Shown here in pieces: positions 17,666-25,974 of a stretch of DNA of 64,000 nucleotides. This DNA is from Rhizobiaceae bacterium (GTDB lineage Bacteria; Pseudomonadota; Alphaproteobacteria; Rhizobiales; Rhizobiaceae): NCBI GenBank assembly GCA_019635755.1, contig JAHBYW010000001.1, positions 620,001-684,000 on the forward strand, given 5' to 3'. The stretch's first letter is position 1. Every line of letters starts with the position of its first letter. Below the pieces are notes generated by a model that did not search any database, was not told where the DNA came from, and saw nothing but the letters and a program-made list of their open reading frames with translations. A program made the position numbers and the translations under genes.

Positions 17666-18694
17666 TCACGCGTGCCGCGCCGCACGGACGAGGCGCGCGG
17701 TCATCAGGAGAACGAGCAGGCCGGTCAGCAAGTTAACCAGCGAGCGCGGCACGTCGGTGGATATCTGCATATAGGCCGCGCCGTTCAGCATCATGGCGTA
17801 GAACAGCGCCGTTGCCAGCGCGCCGATCGGATGGGTGCGCGCGAGCAGCGCGCAGGTCAGCCCGACCAGCCCGTAGGCCGGCGAGAAGTTCTGCTCGAAG
17901 CGGTGGCCGACGCCCAGCACGTAGAGGGATCCCGCCAGACCGGCGAGGCCTCCCGCCACGACCATCGCAGTGATGACGCGCCGGGCGGCCGGGACGCCGG
18001 TCGCCTCGGCGAAGCGGAGATTAGTGCCGGCTGCGCGCACCTCCGCGCCCCAGCGCGTACGGAACAGCACCACCCAGGACGCGAAGGCCAGCACGACGGC
18101 AACGAGGAAGCCGGACGTTGCGCGCGGCACCAGCGGCATCGGCGGCAGCCAGATCGTCTCCGGCACCATCCAGCTCACCGCGCCATAGGCGGTCGTGTCG
18201 CGGATCACCTGGTTGGCGAGCCAGGAGGTGATCAGCAGGACGATGATGTTGAGCATCAGCGTCGTCACCACCTCGTCCACCGCGAGCCTAACCTTCAGCA
18301 CGCCAGGCACCCAGCCGACGACCGCGCCGGCGGCGATTCCACCCAGGAGCGCCAGCGGAAACAGGACGATCGCGGGCATAGACGCGCCTGCAATGCCGAT
18401 CACGGTCGTCGTGATGGCGCCGGCGTACAGCTGCCCTTCGCCGCCCACGTTGAAGATGCCGGCGCGGAAGGCGAAAACGACGCCCAGTGCAATCAGGGTC
18501 AACGGCGTCGCGCGGTTGAGGAAGAGTGCGAAATTGCTGAGCGAATCGAAATTGGCGAAGAGCAGGTCGCGATAGGCGCGAACTGGCTCGTCGGTGATCG
18601 ATGCGACCAGCAGAAAGCCGATCGCCAGCGTCAGCAAGATCGCCGCCACAGGTGCGCGGATGGCGCGCAGCACGTCGAGCAGGGATGCCGTCAT
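17666..18694 (-). CDS. ABC transporter permease, BMP/nucleoside uptake type (first permease)
   Basis: 342 residues, hydrophobic, with GIFNVGGEGQLYAGAI and LAVDEVVTTLMLNIIVLLI, the signature pair of this permease family. Overlaps the ATPase stop by four bases (ATGA). Partner of the permease at 16741. Confidence 0.88.
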   Translation of the reverse strand: MTASLLDVLRAIRAPVAAILLTLAIGFLLVASITDEPVRAYRDLLFANFDSLSNFALFLNRATPLTLIALGVVFAFRAGIFNVGGEGQLYAGAITTTVIGIAGASMPAIVLFPLALLGGIAAGAVVGWVPGVLKVRLAVDEVVTTLMLNIIVLLITSWLANQVIRDTTAYGAVSWMVPETIWLPPMPLVPRATSGFLVAVVLAFASWVVLFRTRWGAEVRAAGTNLRFAEATGVPAARRVITAMVVAGGLAGLAGSLYVLGVGHRFEQNFSPAYGLVGLTCALLARTHPIGALATALFYAMMLNGAAYMQISTDVPRSLVNLLTGLLVLLMTARLVRAARHA

Positions 18695-20226
18695 GCCGCC
18701 TGCTCCGCGCCGCCGTTCATCAGCACGCCCACCCTGCCCTCGTCGGCATCGGCGCGGTCGAGCACGCCCATCAGGCGGCCGGAATACATGACGCCGATGC
18801 GGTCCGACAGCGCGAAGATCTCAGACAGTTCGGACGAGATGAGCAGGACGCCGGCACCACGGTCGGCGGCGTCGAGAATGCGCTTGTAGACGAATTCGGA
18901 CGCGCCGATATCGAGGCCGCGCGTCGGCTGGCAGATCAGCAGCAGCGAGGGCTGGCGCTCCAGTTCGCGGGCTATGACCAGTTTCTGCATGTTGCCGCCG
19001 GACAGCCAGCCGGCCGGCGTCGCGGGCTGCGCGCCGCGCACGTCGAACTCGCGGATCTTGTCGTCGGCGAAAGTAGCCAGCCGCGACTGGCTGACCAGGC
19101 CGTTGCGGACCAGCCCGGCGCGGCCGTAGTTCGCCGCCGCGACGTTTTCCGCCACGCTCATCGTAACGCTGAGGCCCCGGTCAAGCCGGTCCTCCGGCAC
19201 ATAGCCCAAGCCAGCGGCCTGACGCGCGGGCACCGAGGCGACCGTCATGTCGCGTTCGCCGAAGCGGATCGTGCCTGCCTGCACCGGCATCAGGCCAGCC
19301 ACCGCCTCGGCCAATTCCGTCTGACCGTTGCCGTCGACACCGGCGATGCCAAAAACCTCGCCGGCACGAACCTCGAAGGAGACGCGGTCGAGCAGCCGGC
19401 GGCCGGCGTGGTTCGTCATGGTGACTCGGTCGAGCGCCAGCACAGCATCGCCGATGACGCGCATGCCGCCGCTCTTGCGGCCGACGAGGAAGACGTCGCG
19501 TCCGACCATGTCGCGGGCGATGTCCGCCTCGGTGACGTCGGCGGTGCGGTGGGTGGAGACGCTGCGCCCGTGACGGATCACGGTAACCCGGTCGGACACC
19601 GCCTTCACCTCGCGCAGCTTGTGGGTGATGAAGAGCACCGTGCGGCCCTTCGAGCGCAGGCCGTCGACCACGCCGATCAGCTCGTCGACCTCGGGCGGGG
19701 TCAGCACCGCGGTCGGCTCGTCGAGGATCAGCAGTTCCGCGTCGAAGGCGAGCGCCTTCAGGATCTCGACGCGCTGTCGCTGGCCGACCGAAAGCGTGCG
19801 GACCGGCGCCTCCGGGTCAAGCCTGAAATTGTAGCGCGCGATAAGCTCGGCGGCCCGCTCGACCATCGCCTGGCCATCCGAGAGGATGGCGAAGCGGCGC
19901 GGCTGGCGGCCGAGGAAGATGTTCTCCGCGACCGTCATCGACGGCACGAGGGTGAAATGCTGGTGCACCATGCCGATGCCCAGCCGGCTGGCGGCGATCG
20001 GGTCGGCGATCGTGACCGTGCGGCCGTTTAGCACGAGGGAACCGGCCGACGGCTGGTGGATGCCGGCCAGGATGTTCATCAGTGTCGACTTGCCGGCACC
20101 GTTCTCGCCGCAGATGACGTGAACCTCACCGCGCGCCACGTCGAGGTTGACATGCACGAGGGCAGGCTTCTCGCCAAAGGATTTGGCGATGCCGCCGAGG
20201 CTCAGGATGATGTCGCGATCGGTCAT
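18691..20226 (-). CDS. ABC transporter ATP-binding protein with two ATPase domains (nucleoside/sugar type)
   Basis: 511 residues. Domain 1: Walker A GENGAGKST (40-48), signature LSVGQRQRVEI, Walker B LLILDEPTAVL. Domain 2 has a degenerate P-loop (GIAGVDGNGQTELAEA), normal for this family, and the signature LSGGNMQKLVIAREL. Energises the two permeases. It lies 73 bases downstream of the BMP gene, a gap that holds two strong hairpins. Confidence 0.92.
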   Translation of the reverse strand: MTDRDIILSLGGIAKSFGEKPALVHVNLDVARGEVHVICGENGAGKSTLMNILAGIHQPSAGSLVLNGRTVTIADPIAASRLGIGMVHQHFTLVPSMTVAENIFLGRQPRRFAILSDGQAMVERAAELIARYNFRLDPEAPVRTLSVGQRQRVEILKALAFDAELLILDEPTAVLTPPEVDELIGVVDGLRSKGRTVLFITHKLREVKAVSDRVTVIRHGRSVSTHRTADVTEADIARDMVGRDVFLVGRKSGGMRVIGDAVLALDRVTMTNHAGRRLLDRVSFEVRAGEVFGIAGVDGNGQTELAEAVAGLMPVQAGTIRFGERDMTVASVPARQAAGLGYVPEDRLDRGLSVTMSVAENVAAANYGRAGLVRNGLVSQSRLATFADDKIREFDVRGAQPATPAGWLSGGNMQKLVIARELERQPSLLLICQPTRGLDIGASEFVYKRILDAADRGAGVLLISSELSEIFALSDRIGVMYSGRLMGVLDRADADEGRVGVLMNGGAEQAA

Positions 20227-20240
20227 GCCGTCCGTCCCAG

Positions 20241-20275
20241 GTCCCGCAGGTGCGGGACGCCGGCCCTTGCCGGCG
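20241..20275. repeat. Tandem hairpins between BMP gene and ABC ATPase gene
   Basis: GTCCCGCA-GG-TGCGGGAC (20241-20258) is followed at once by CGCCGGC-CCTT-GCCGGCG (20258-20275). There is no T-run, so they probably act by stabilising the upstream BMP message or as partial attenuators, a usual way to make the binding protein in excess. That role is inferred. Confidence 0.6.
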
Positions 20276-20299
20276 CCCCGCGCGTTCGCCTTGGGAGGC

Positions 20300-21304
20300 T
20301 TACTTGAAGGCGGTCTCGACCTTGAGCTCGCCGCTGACGACCTTGGCCTTGGCAGCGTCGACCTGCGCCTTGACGGCGTCGGACACGAGCTTGTCGTTGT
20401 AGATCAGGCCGACGCCGTCATTGGCGAGGCCGTAGATCTTCAGCGTGCCGAACTCGGCCTTGCCCTCGCGGATCTGCTTGATCGAGTCGTAGATCGAATT
20501 GCCGATGCCCTTGGTCATCGAGGCGATGACGTTGTCGGGATGCAGGCCGTTCTGGTCGGAATCGACGCCGATCGCGTATTTGCCGGAGTCGGCGGCGCCC
20601 TTCAGGATGCCCAGACCGGCCGGACCGGCGACGTTGTAGACGACGTTGGCACCGTTCTGGATCGCGGTCTTGGTCAGGTCGTAGGCCTTCTGCGCATCGT
20701 TGAAGTTGCCGATAAAGATGACCTGGACGTCGACGTCGGCGGCCACCGTCTGGGCGCCCTGCTTGAAGCCGACGATGAAGTCCTGGATCACCGGGAGGTC
20801 CATGCCTGCGACGACGGCGATCTTTGCCTCGCCAGAGGTCAGCGGGAACGCTGCCTTGTCGGTGGCGGCGACCGCGGCCAGCACGCCAGCGAGGTAGGAA
20901 CCCTCGTTCTGCGCATACTTCACCGACAGGACATTCGGCTCCTTCAGCTCGTCGTCAAAGAACACGTATTTCTGCTCGGGGTGCTGCGGCGCGACCGCGG
21001 CGAGGTTGTCGTGCATGTTCGGACCGGTGAAGATGACGCTCCACTCGCCCGAATTGGAGACAGCTTCGAGGTTCTGCCGCCAGAGCTGCGGATCGGTCGG
21101 CGACGCCTGCAGCAGGCGCGTCTTCACACCTTCCGCCTCCGCGCGGTCGAAGCCGGTCTTGGCATTGTCGTTGAAGCCCATGTCGCCGAGATTATCGCTC
21201 ATCACGTAGACGGCGCTGAAGTCCTGCGCCTTCGCGGGACCGGCGGCGAGCGCAAGGCCAAGGCCTGCCGCGACCGCGAGTGATTTCAGTACAGATCGAG
21301 TCAT
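20300..21304 (-). CDS. BMP family ABC transporter substrate-binding protein
   Basis: 334 residues. Signal peptide MTRSVLKSLAVAAGLGLALAAGPAKA, then the BMP/Med domain: VMSDNLGDMGFNDNAKTGFDRAE, NEGSYLAGVLAA, GMDLPVIQDFIVGFKQGA, and YNVAGPAGLGILKGA. No lipobox Cys, so the protein is probably freely periplasmic. BMP proteins bind purine nucleosides or related ligands, consistent with the nucleoside hydrolase in the operon. 26 bases separate it from the LacI regulator. Confidence 0.9.
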   Translation of the reverse strand: MTRSVLKSLAVAAGLGLALAAGPAKAQDFSAVYVMSDNLGDMGFNDNAKTGFDRAEAEGVKTRLLQASPTDPQLWRQNLEAVSNSGEWSVIFTGPNMHDNLAAVAPQHPEQKYVFFDDELKEPNVLSVKYAQNEGSYLAGVLAAVAATDKAAFPLTSGEAKIAVVAGMDLPVIQDFIVGFKQGAQTVAADVDVQVIFIGNFNDAQKAYDLTKTAIQNGANVVYNVAGPAGLGILKGAADSGKYAIGVDSDQNGLHPDNVIASMTKGIGNSIYDSIKQIREGKAEFGTLKIYGLANDGVGLIYNDKLVSDAVKAQVDAAKAKVVSGELKVETAFK

Positions 21305-21330
21305 CGCTTCATTCCCCTTTTGCTTGATGG

Positions 21331-22341
21331 TCATCGTCCGGAGGCGCGCGGCGGCGCCACCGACTCCCGCATCACGAGCGTGACCGGGAGCCGGGTCAGG
21401 TCCGCCGGCGTCTTCTTCTGCATCAGCGCCAGCAGAGCGCGGAAACCGGAACGCCCGAGTTCCGCGGTCGGCTGGCGGATGGTGGTGAGGCCGGGCGCCA
21501 GGAGATCGGCGAACGGCATGTCGTCGAAACCGACGAGCGAGATGTCGTGCGGCACGGATAGTCCGCGCGCACGAACGGCCTGCATCGCCCCGATGGCGAT
21601 GAAGTCGGAGCCGGCAAAGACCGCCGTCGGCGGGTTGGGACCGGCGAGCAGCTCGGTCATCGCGGCCAGCCCGAATTCGCGCGAGTATTCCCCCTGCCGG
21701 ATCGAGGCGCGATCGACCTGGATGCCACGATCCCAGAGCGCGGTGCGGTAGCCTTCGAGCCGTTCGATCGCGCTGAACAGCGCGGCGGGCCCGCCGATAT
21801 GGGCGATGCGCGTGTGGCCGGCGTCGAGCAGGCACTGCGTCGCGGCGTTCGCACCCTCGCGGTTCTCGACGAAGATCTTGGGAACGTTGACGCCCGGTAT
21901 GTCCTCGTCGACCAGCACGATGTGGCCGTACTGGTGCAGCGATTTGGCGAGCGAGCCGTCGTCCGGGCGATTGGTCATCATCACGAGGCCGTCGACGTGA
22001 CCGTCCTTGAGACGGCGCAGGCTGCGCAGCTCGCGGTCGCGGTTGCCGCCGGTGCTGGTCATCAGGACGGAGTAGCCGTGCCGCTCCGCCTCGTCCTCCA
22101 CGGCCGCGGCAAGCTCCGCGAAGAACGGGTTGGCGATCTCCGGCGTCATCAGGCCGATCGCCTCGGTGCGGCCAAGGCTGAGCCGCTTGGCGAGGATGTT
22201 GGGGCGGTAGTCCAGCGCGCTGATGGCTGCGTCGATGCGGGCGGCGGTATCGGCCGGAAGCTCGATGCGGTTGTTGAGGTAGCGCGACACGGTGGTCGTC
22301 GACACCCTCGCCATTTCCGCCACTTCGAGGATCGTGCTCAT
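21331..22341 (-). CDS. LacI family transcriptional regulator
   Basis: 336 residues. HTH at residues 1-50 (STILEVAEMARVSTTTVSRYLNN), then a periplasmic-binding-protein-like sensor (GLMTPEIANPFFAEL, VFAGSDFIAIGAMQAVRARGL, SLVGFDDMPFADLL, TTIRQPTAELG). Start set to MSTILEV at 22341. It heads the operon and probably represses it from the palindrome at 22406-22419 until a nucleoside or sugar ligand binds. Confidence 0.9.
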   Translation of the reverse strand: MSTILEVAEMARVSTTTVSRYLNNRIELPADTAARIDAAISALDYRPNILAKRLSLGRTEAIGLMTPEIANPFFAELAAAVEDEAERHGYSVLMTSTGGNRDRELRSLRRLKDGHVDGLVMMTNRPDDGSLAKSLHQYGHIVLVDEDIPGVNVPKIFVENREGANAATQCLLDAGHTRIAHIGGPAALFSAIERLEGYRTALWDRGIQVDRASIRQGEYSREFGLAAMTELLAGPNPPTAVFAGSDFIAIGAMQAVRARGLSVPHDISLVGFDDMPFADLLAPGLTTIRQPTAELGRSGFRALLALMQKKTPADLTRLPVTLVMRESVAPPRASGR

Positions 22342-22405
22342 GCCGGTCCCGCGCCTCACAGTGACAGAACGCTAACACGGCGATTTCAGCTAGTAAAGCG
22401 GTTGC

Positions 22406-22419
22406 GTAAAGGGGTTTAC
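22406..22419. promoter_or_regulatory. Putative LacI-family operator
   Basis: GTAAAGGGGTTTAC has 5-bp inverted arms (GTAAA/TTTAC), 65 bases upstream of the LacI gene. A poorer relative, GTAAAGCGGTTGCG, starts 13 bases earlier at 22393, so two regulator dimers could bind side by side. Assignment is by position and symmetry. Confidence 0.5.
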
Positions 22420-22468
22420 TGAGTCACTGAGTCGACGCGGATCGTTCGGCTTACCGTGGTCAAACACG

Positions 22469-22501
22469 GTCCGGCCCGGCGGATGATCCGCCGGGCCGGA
22501 C
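22469..22501. terminator. Strong GC hairpin between the LacI promoter and the secreted-protein gene
   Basis: A perfect 16-bp inverted repeat (arm GTCCGGCCCGGCGGAT) around a single central base, about 90 bases past the stop of the minus-strand gene at 22593. No T-run follows, so intrinsic termination is uncertain; it may insulate that gene from the LacI operon. Confidence 0.5.
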
Positions 22502-22592
22502 GTGCGCCCTTCCTCCGTCGGTCGCCTCGACCAGACCCCTTGCCGATCGGGAGAGGCGATCGTCTTTGGCTCGCGGGTCCGGGATGACCGGA

Positions 22593-22931
22593 TCACACGA
22601 TCCAGATGTCGAAATACGAGCCGCCGGGCTTGCCCTCGTTCTCCACCACGAAGGTGAACTCGCCTGTCCAGGCCGGCCGGAACGACACGCATTCATAGGC
22701 GCCGTAGCTGGTCGAGCGGTCGATCAGGTTGCCGTTCTCGTCATAGACCCACAGGTCGATGTCGGAGCGGCCGTCGCCCTGGATGCACACTTCGGAATAC
22801 TCGCCGGCGAAGAAGACGTCCCAGAACGTGACCGACTCGTTCGGGCCGACATAGCCGGCGGATGCGGCGGCGGTGCCGCCAAGGGCGATGGCCATGGCCG
22901 TGAGGCCGGTGGCGATGAACTTCTTCAACAT
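22593..22931 (-). CDS. Small secreted protein, unrecognised
   Basis: 112 residues. A signal peptide (MLKKFIATGLTAMAIALGGTAAASA) is followed by a mature acidic beta-rich chain beginning GYVGPNESVTFWDVFFAGEYSEV. It has one Cys pair (CIQGDG and YECVSF) and contains SDIDLWVYDENGNLIDRST and GEFTFVVEN, in the style of pre-peptidase C-terminal-like beta sandwiches. The start at 22931 has GAGGAG seven bases upstream; a Met two codons earlier lies too close to it. Exported; function unknown. Confidence 0.7.
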   Translation of the reverse strand: MLKKFIATGLTAMAIALGGTAAASAGYVGPNESVTFWDVFFAGEYSEVCIQGDGRSDIDLWVYDENGNLIDRSTSYGAYECVSFRPAWTGEFTFVVENEGKPGGSYFDIWIV

Positions 22932-23004
22932 GCTCATTCTCCTCACTTTGACCGGCCGGAGCGCCATTGCCCCGGCTCGTGAGGACACAGATGCCCCTTC
23001 CCCG

Positions 23005-23040
23005 CCCGGCATGTTGCGCAACGCCGCGCAACACGCCGGG
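23005..23040. repeat. Inverted repeat between divergent secreted-protein and rtcB-like genes
   Basis: Arms CCCGGCATGTTGCGC and GCGCAACACGCCGGG pair at 14 of 15 positions around a 6-base loop. It lies in the divergent intergenic region, so it is more likely an operator or leader structure than a terminator. Confidence 0.4.
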
Positions 23041-23116
23041 ATTGCCGGGCAGTCGATCATGGGCAGTCCGTGTGCAACCGACCCGCGCGCTGCTAAGTCT
23101 GCGGCGGGAGCGAACG

Positions 23117-24493
23117 ATGATCACCGAGGGCGATCTCATCCGCTGGGGCATTGCGCCCGGCACGGGCTTGGCGGCAGCGCTCGCGACGGCGCGGAGGATG
23201 GACGCCGAGGGTCGGTCGCACGACGAGATATTCCGGCACCTGCAGACCATGCGCTCGCCCGAGACAGCGGCCCGCACCAACAGCATCCCGTTCTCGGTCT
23301 TCCTCGAACCCGAAAACGATGTCGAGCAGGCGAACCTCGCCCTGGTGATCGAGGCGATGGATGCGCTGATGCGCGTGCCGACGGTGACGGCCGGTGCCGT
23401 GATGCCCGACGCCTGCCCCGCCGGGACGATTCCGGTCGGCGGCGTGGTGGCGACGAAGGACGCGATCCACCCTGGCTTCCACTCCGCCGACATCTGCTGC
23501 TCGATGGCGATCACGGTTTTCAAGCGCCGCGACGACCCGCGGCGAATCCTCGACGTGGCCGAGCGCGCGACGCATTTCGGGCCGGGCGGGCGCAAGCATG
23601 ATGCCTGGACAATGCCGGCCGAACTGCATGCGCGTTTCGCCGCCAACCCGTTCCTGTCGGATGCCGGCCCGATCGGCGACGGCAACTTCGGGACACAAGG
23701 CGACGGAAACCATTTTCTGTTCGTCGGCCATCTGCGCTCGACCGGCCAGCCGGCAATCGTGACGCATCATGGCTCGCGCGGACCGGGCGCGCTCCTCTAC
23801 AAGCGCGGCATGGCCGTGGCACGCCGGCACACCGCGATCCACGCCCCACGCACGCCGGACGGCGCGGCCTGGATCGATGCCCACAGCGACGACGGCCGCG
23901 CCTACTGGGACGCGCTGCAGGCGGTGCGGCTGTGGACGAAGGCGAACCACTTCGCGCTCCACGACAGGATCGCGCGGGATCTCGGCAACCGGATCGTCGA
24001 CCGCTTCTGGAACGAGCATAATTTCGTGTTCCGGCGCGCCGACGGCCTGTTCTACCACGGCAAGGGCGCGACGCCCTCGTTCGCCGGCTTCTCCCCCGAC
24101 GACGACGGCCGCACCCTCATCCCGATGAACATGTGCGGACCGGTGCTGATCGCGCAGCACCGCGACCGAGCGGCGGCGCTGGGATTCGCGCCCCACGGCG
24201 CCGGGCGCAACATGAGCCGAGCGCGCTATCTCGCCGAGGTGGTCGGAGACCGGACGATCGCCGATCTGGTGCGGGAGCAGACCGCCGGCATCGACGCTCG
24301 ATTCTGGCTGGGTGCTCCGGACGCCTCGGAACTCCCCCTCGCCTACAAGCGGGCCGCGCAGGTGATCGGCCAGATCGAGATGCACGACCTAGCCGAGATC
24401 GTCGATTTCGTCGATCCGTACGGCTCGATCATGGCCGGCGAGCACAGGCCGCGACAGGCTTCAGGCCAAGGCGAGGGCCGGTTTGCGCGGTAG
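23117..24493 (+). CDS. RtcB-like RNA ligase family protein, divergent
   Basis: 458 residues. RtcB enzymes join 2',3'-cyclic phosphate or 3'-phosphate RNA ends to 5'-OH ends using GTP and Mn. Active-site segments are recognisable though altered: GGVVATKDAIHPGFHSADICCSMA (usual DIxCG motif; Asp and Cys kept), GTQGDGNHFLFVGH, THHGSRGPG, HNFVFRR followed by HGKGATPSF, and PHGAGRNMSR with the guanylate-accepting His. The N-terminal 40 residues are unlike E. coli RtcB. ATG at 23117 follows GGGAG by seven bases. It is 101 bases upstream of and co-oriented with the TIR gene, so an RNA-repair role linked to that system is possible but unproven. Confidence 0.78.
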   Translation: MITEGDLIRWGIAPGTGLAAALATARRMDAEGRSHDEIFRHLQTMRSPETAARTNSIPFSVFLEPENDVEQANLALVIEAMDALMRVPTVTAGAVMPDACPAGTIPVGGVVATKDAIHPGFHSADICCSMAITVFKRRDDPRRILDVAERATHFGPGGRKHDAWTMPAELHARFAANPFLSDAGPIGDGNFGTQGDGNHFLFVGHLRSTGQPAIVTHHGSRGPGALLYKRGMAVARRHTAIHAPRTPDGAAWIDAHSDDGRAYWDALQAVRLWTKANHFALHDRIARDLGNRIVDRFWNEHNFVFRRADGLFYHGKGATPSFAGFSPDDDGRTLIPMNMCGPVLIAQHRDRAAALGFAPHGAGRNMSRARYLAEVVGDRTIADLVREQTAGIDARFWLGAPDASELPLAYKRAAQVIGQIEMHDLAEIVDFVDPYGSIMAGEHRPRQASGQGEGRFAR

Positions 24494-24594
24494 CGGCGCA
24501 GGCTGTTCATCCTGCCGATCACAATATCCATGCAGATCTTGCGCGCCCGACCAAAAAGGCTGCAATATCAACGCGCGGCGGGAGGCAGGTCAGA

Positions 24595-25974
24595 ATGGCC
24601 TTTGTTGAAGGCTACGAGTACGACATCTTTGTCAGCTACGCGGCCGTAGACGACGGCGATGCCGGCTGGGTGACGACATTCGTCGAAAAGCTCACGAACG
24701 TGCTGGGCAGCCGGCTGGGCGGCCTGGACCGTTTCGCGATATTCTTCGACCGCCGCAATCTGAGCGCCAACCATCAGATCGATCCCGAGATCCTCGGCGC
24801 CATCGACCGCTCGGCGCTGTTCCTGGCCGTCACCTCGACGGCCTATGCGGTGCGCGACTATCCGCTGAAGGAATTCGCGCAGTTCATGCGCCAGGACCCC
24901 GACCTCAAGCGTCTCTTCGCGGTCGAATACCTGCCGCTTGACGAGGACGAGACCTTTCCCGCCACGCTGCAGACCCACAAGCGGATGAGCTTCTGGCGTC
25001 GCAACGAGACGACCTCGACGGCCGCAAAGCCGCTTCCAACCAACTCCGAGACCTTCATCGAGCGCATCCACGACGTCGCCGACGCGATCAAGCGGCAGTT
25101 GAAGACGATACGCGACGAGGCTCCACCGCCCGCCGCCAAAGGCACGGTCTACCTGGCGGAGACGACCGACGACCTCGTCGACGAACGCGAGGACGTGCGG
25201 CGCTTCCTCGAGCAGAAGGGTTACCGCACGCTGCCCGACAAGCATTTTCCCGACGACGGCCCGGGATTCACCGCTGCGGCGGCGGAGGCCATCGCGCGGG
25301 CCGACCTCTATGTGCACCTGCTCGGCCCCTGGCGCGGGCGCCCGCGGGCCGACCTTCCGGACGGCTACGGCCACGCCCAGGTCGCGGCGGCGCGCCGCTC
25401 GGGCAAGCCGATGCTGCTGTGGCGCAACCGCGAGCTGACGGTCGACGCAGTCGCCGACCTCGTGCACAGGACGCTGCTCTCGGATGCCAATGTCATGGCG
25501 GGGGGCCTGAACGACCTGAACAACGAGATCGTCCGGCGGCTGACCGAGCCGCCCCCGCCGCCGCCCACCGCATCGCGGCCGAAATCCTACGTCTTCATCA
25601 ATCATGACGTGCTCGACCGGCCGATCGCCGAGATCGCCCGCAAGGAATTCGCCACGCGCAAGGCGTTCGTCGGCGTGCCGATCCTCCAGGGCAAGTCGCA
25701 GGCCCTGCAGGAAGACCTCGAAAGCCACCTGCGCGACTGCGACGTGCTGGTGCTGATCAATGCCCAGGCGACGATCGACTGGGTCCGCCGGGCGCTGCTC
25801 AGGCTGCACCGCGTGCGCGAGGGACCGCTGCCCCGCCAGATCTCCGTGTTCCGCGGGCCGCCCCAGGAGGCAGAGACCGACATCGGTGTCGACATGCCCG
25901 ACCTCTCGGTCAAACTCGTCGACGGCTGGACGCCCGAAAACATCAGCCGCGTGGTGGCGGAAATCTCCGTATGA
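24595..25974 (+). CDS. TIR-domain protein with three TIR-like modules, partner of the nSTAND protein
   Basis: 459 residues in three modules. Residues 8-150 form a TIR domain (YDIFVSYAAVDD, FFDRRNLSANHQIDPEILGAIDRSALFLAVTSTAY, then KEF with Glu93 where NAD-cleaving TIRs keep their catalytic Glu). Residues 182-300 resemble a DUF4062-type TIR relative (VYLAETTDDLVDEREDVRRFLEQKG, LLGPWRG). Residues 330-459 form a third degenerate module (SYVFINHDVLDRPIAEIARKEF, DCDVLVLINAQ) without an obvious catalytic Glu. A PPPPPP linker separates modules 2 and 3. The stop overlaps the next ATG (ATGA), so the pair is translated together. Expected role: an effector that destroys NAD or signals when the nSTAND partner senses infection. 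That role is inferred; the TIR assignment is firm. Confidence 0.85.
   Translation: MAFVEGYEYDIFVSYAAVDDGDAGWVTTFVEKLTNVLGSRLGGLDRFAIFFDRRNLSANHQIDPEILGAIDRSALFLAVTSTAYAVRDYPLKEFAQFMRQDPDLKRLFAVEYLPLDEDETFPATLQTHKRMSFWRRNETTSTAAKPLPTNSETFIERIHDVADAIKRQLKTIRDEAPPPAAKGTVYLAETTDDLVDEREDVRRFLEQKGYRTLPDKHFPDDGPGFTAAAAEAIARADLYVHLLGPWRGRPRADLPDGYGHAQVAAARRSGKPMLLWRNRELTVDAVADLVHRTLLSDANVMAGGLNDLNNEIVRRLTEPPPPPPTASRPKSYVFINHDVLDRPIAEIARKEFATRKAFVGVPILQGKSQALQEDLESHLRDCDVLVLINAQATIDWVRRALLRLHRVREGPLPRQISVFRGPPQEAETDIGVDMPDLSVKLVDGWTPENISRVVAEISV

Noticed and set aside
22469-22501. Perfect 16-bp inverted repeat considered as an insertion-sequence end
   Set aside because: The arms are adjacent with one central base and there is no transposase or flanking duplication; a simple hairpin.
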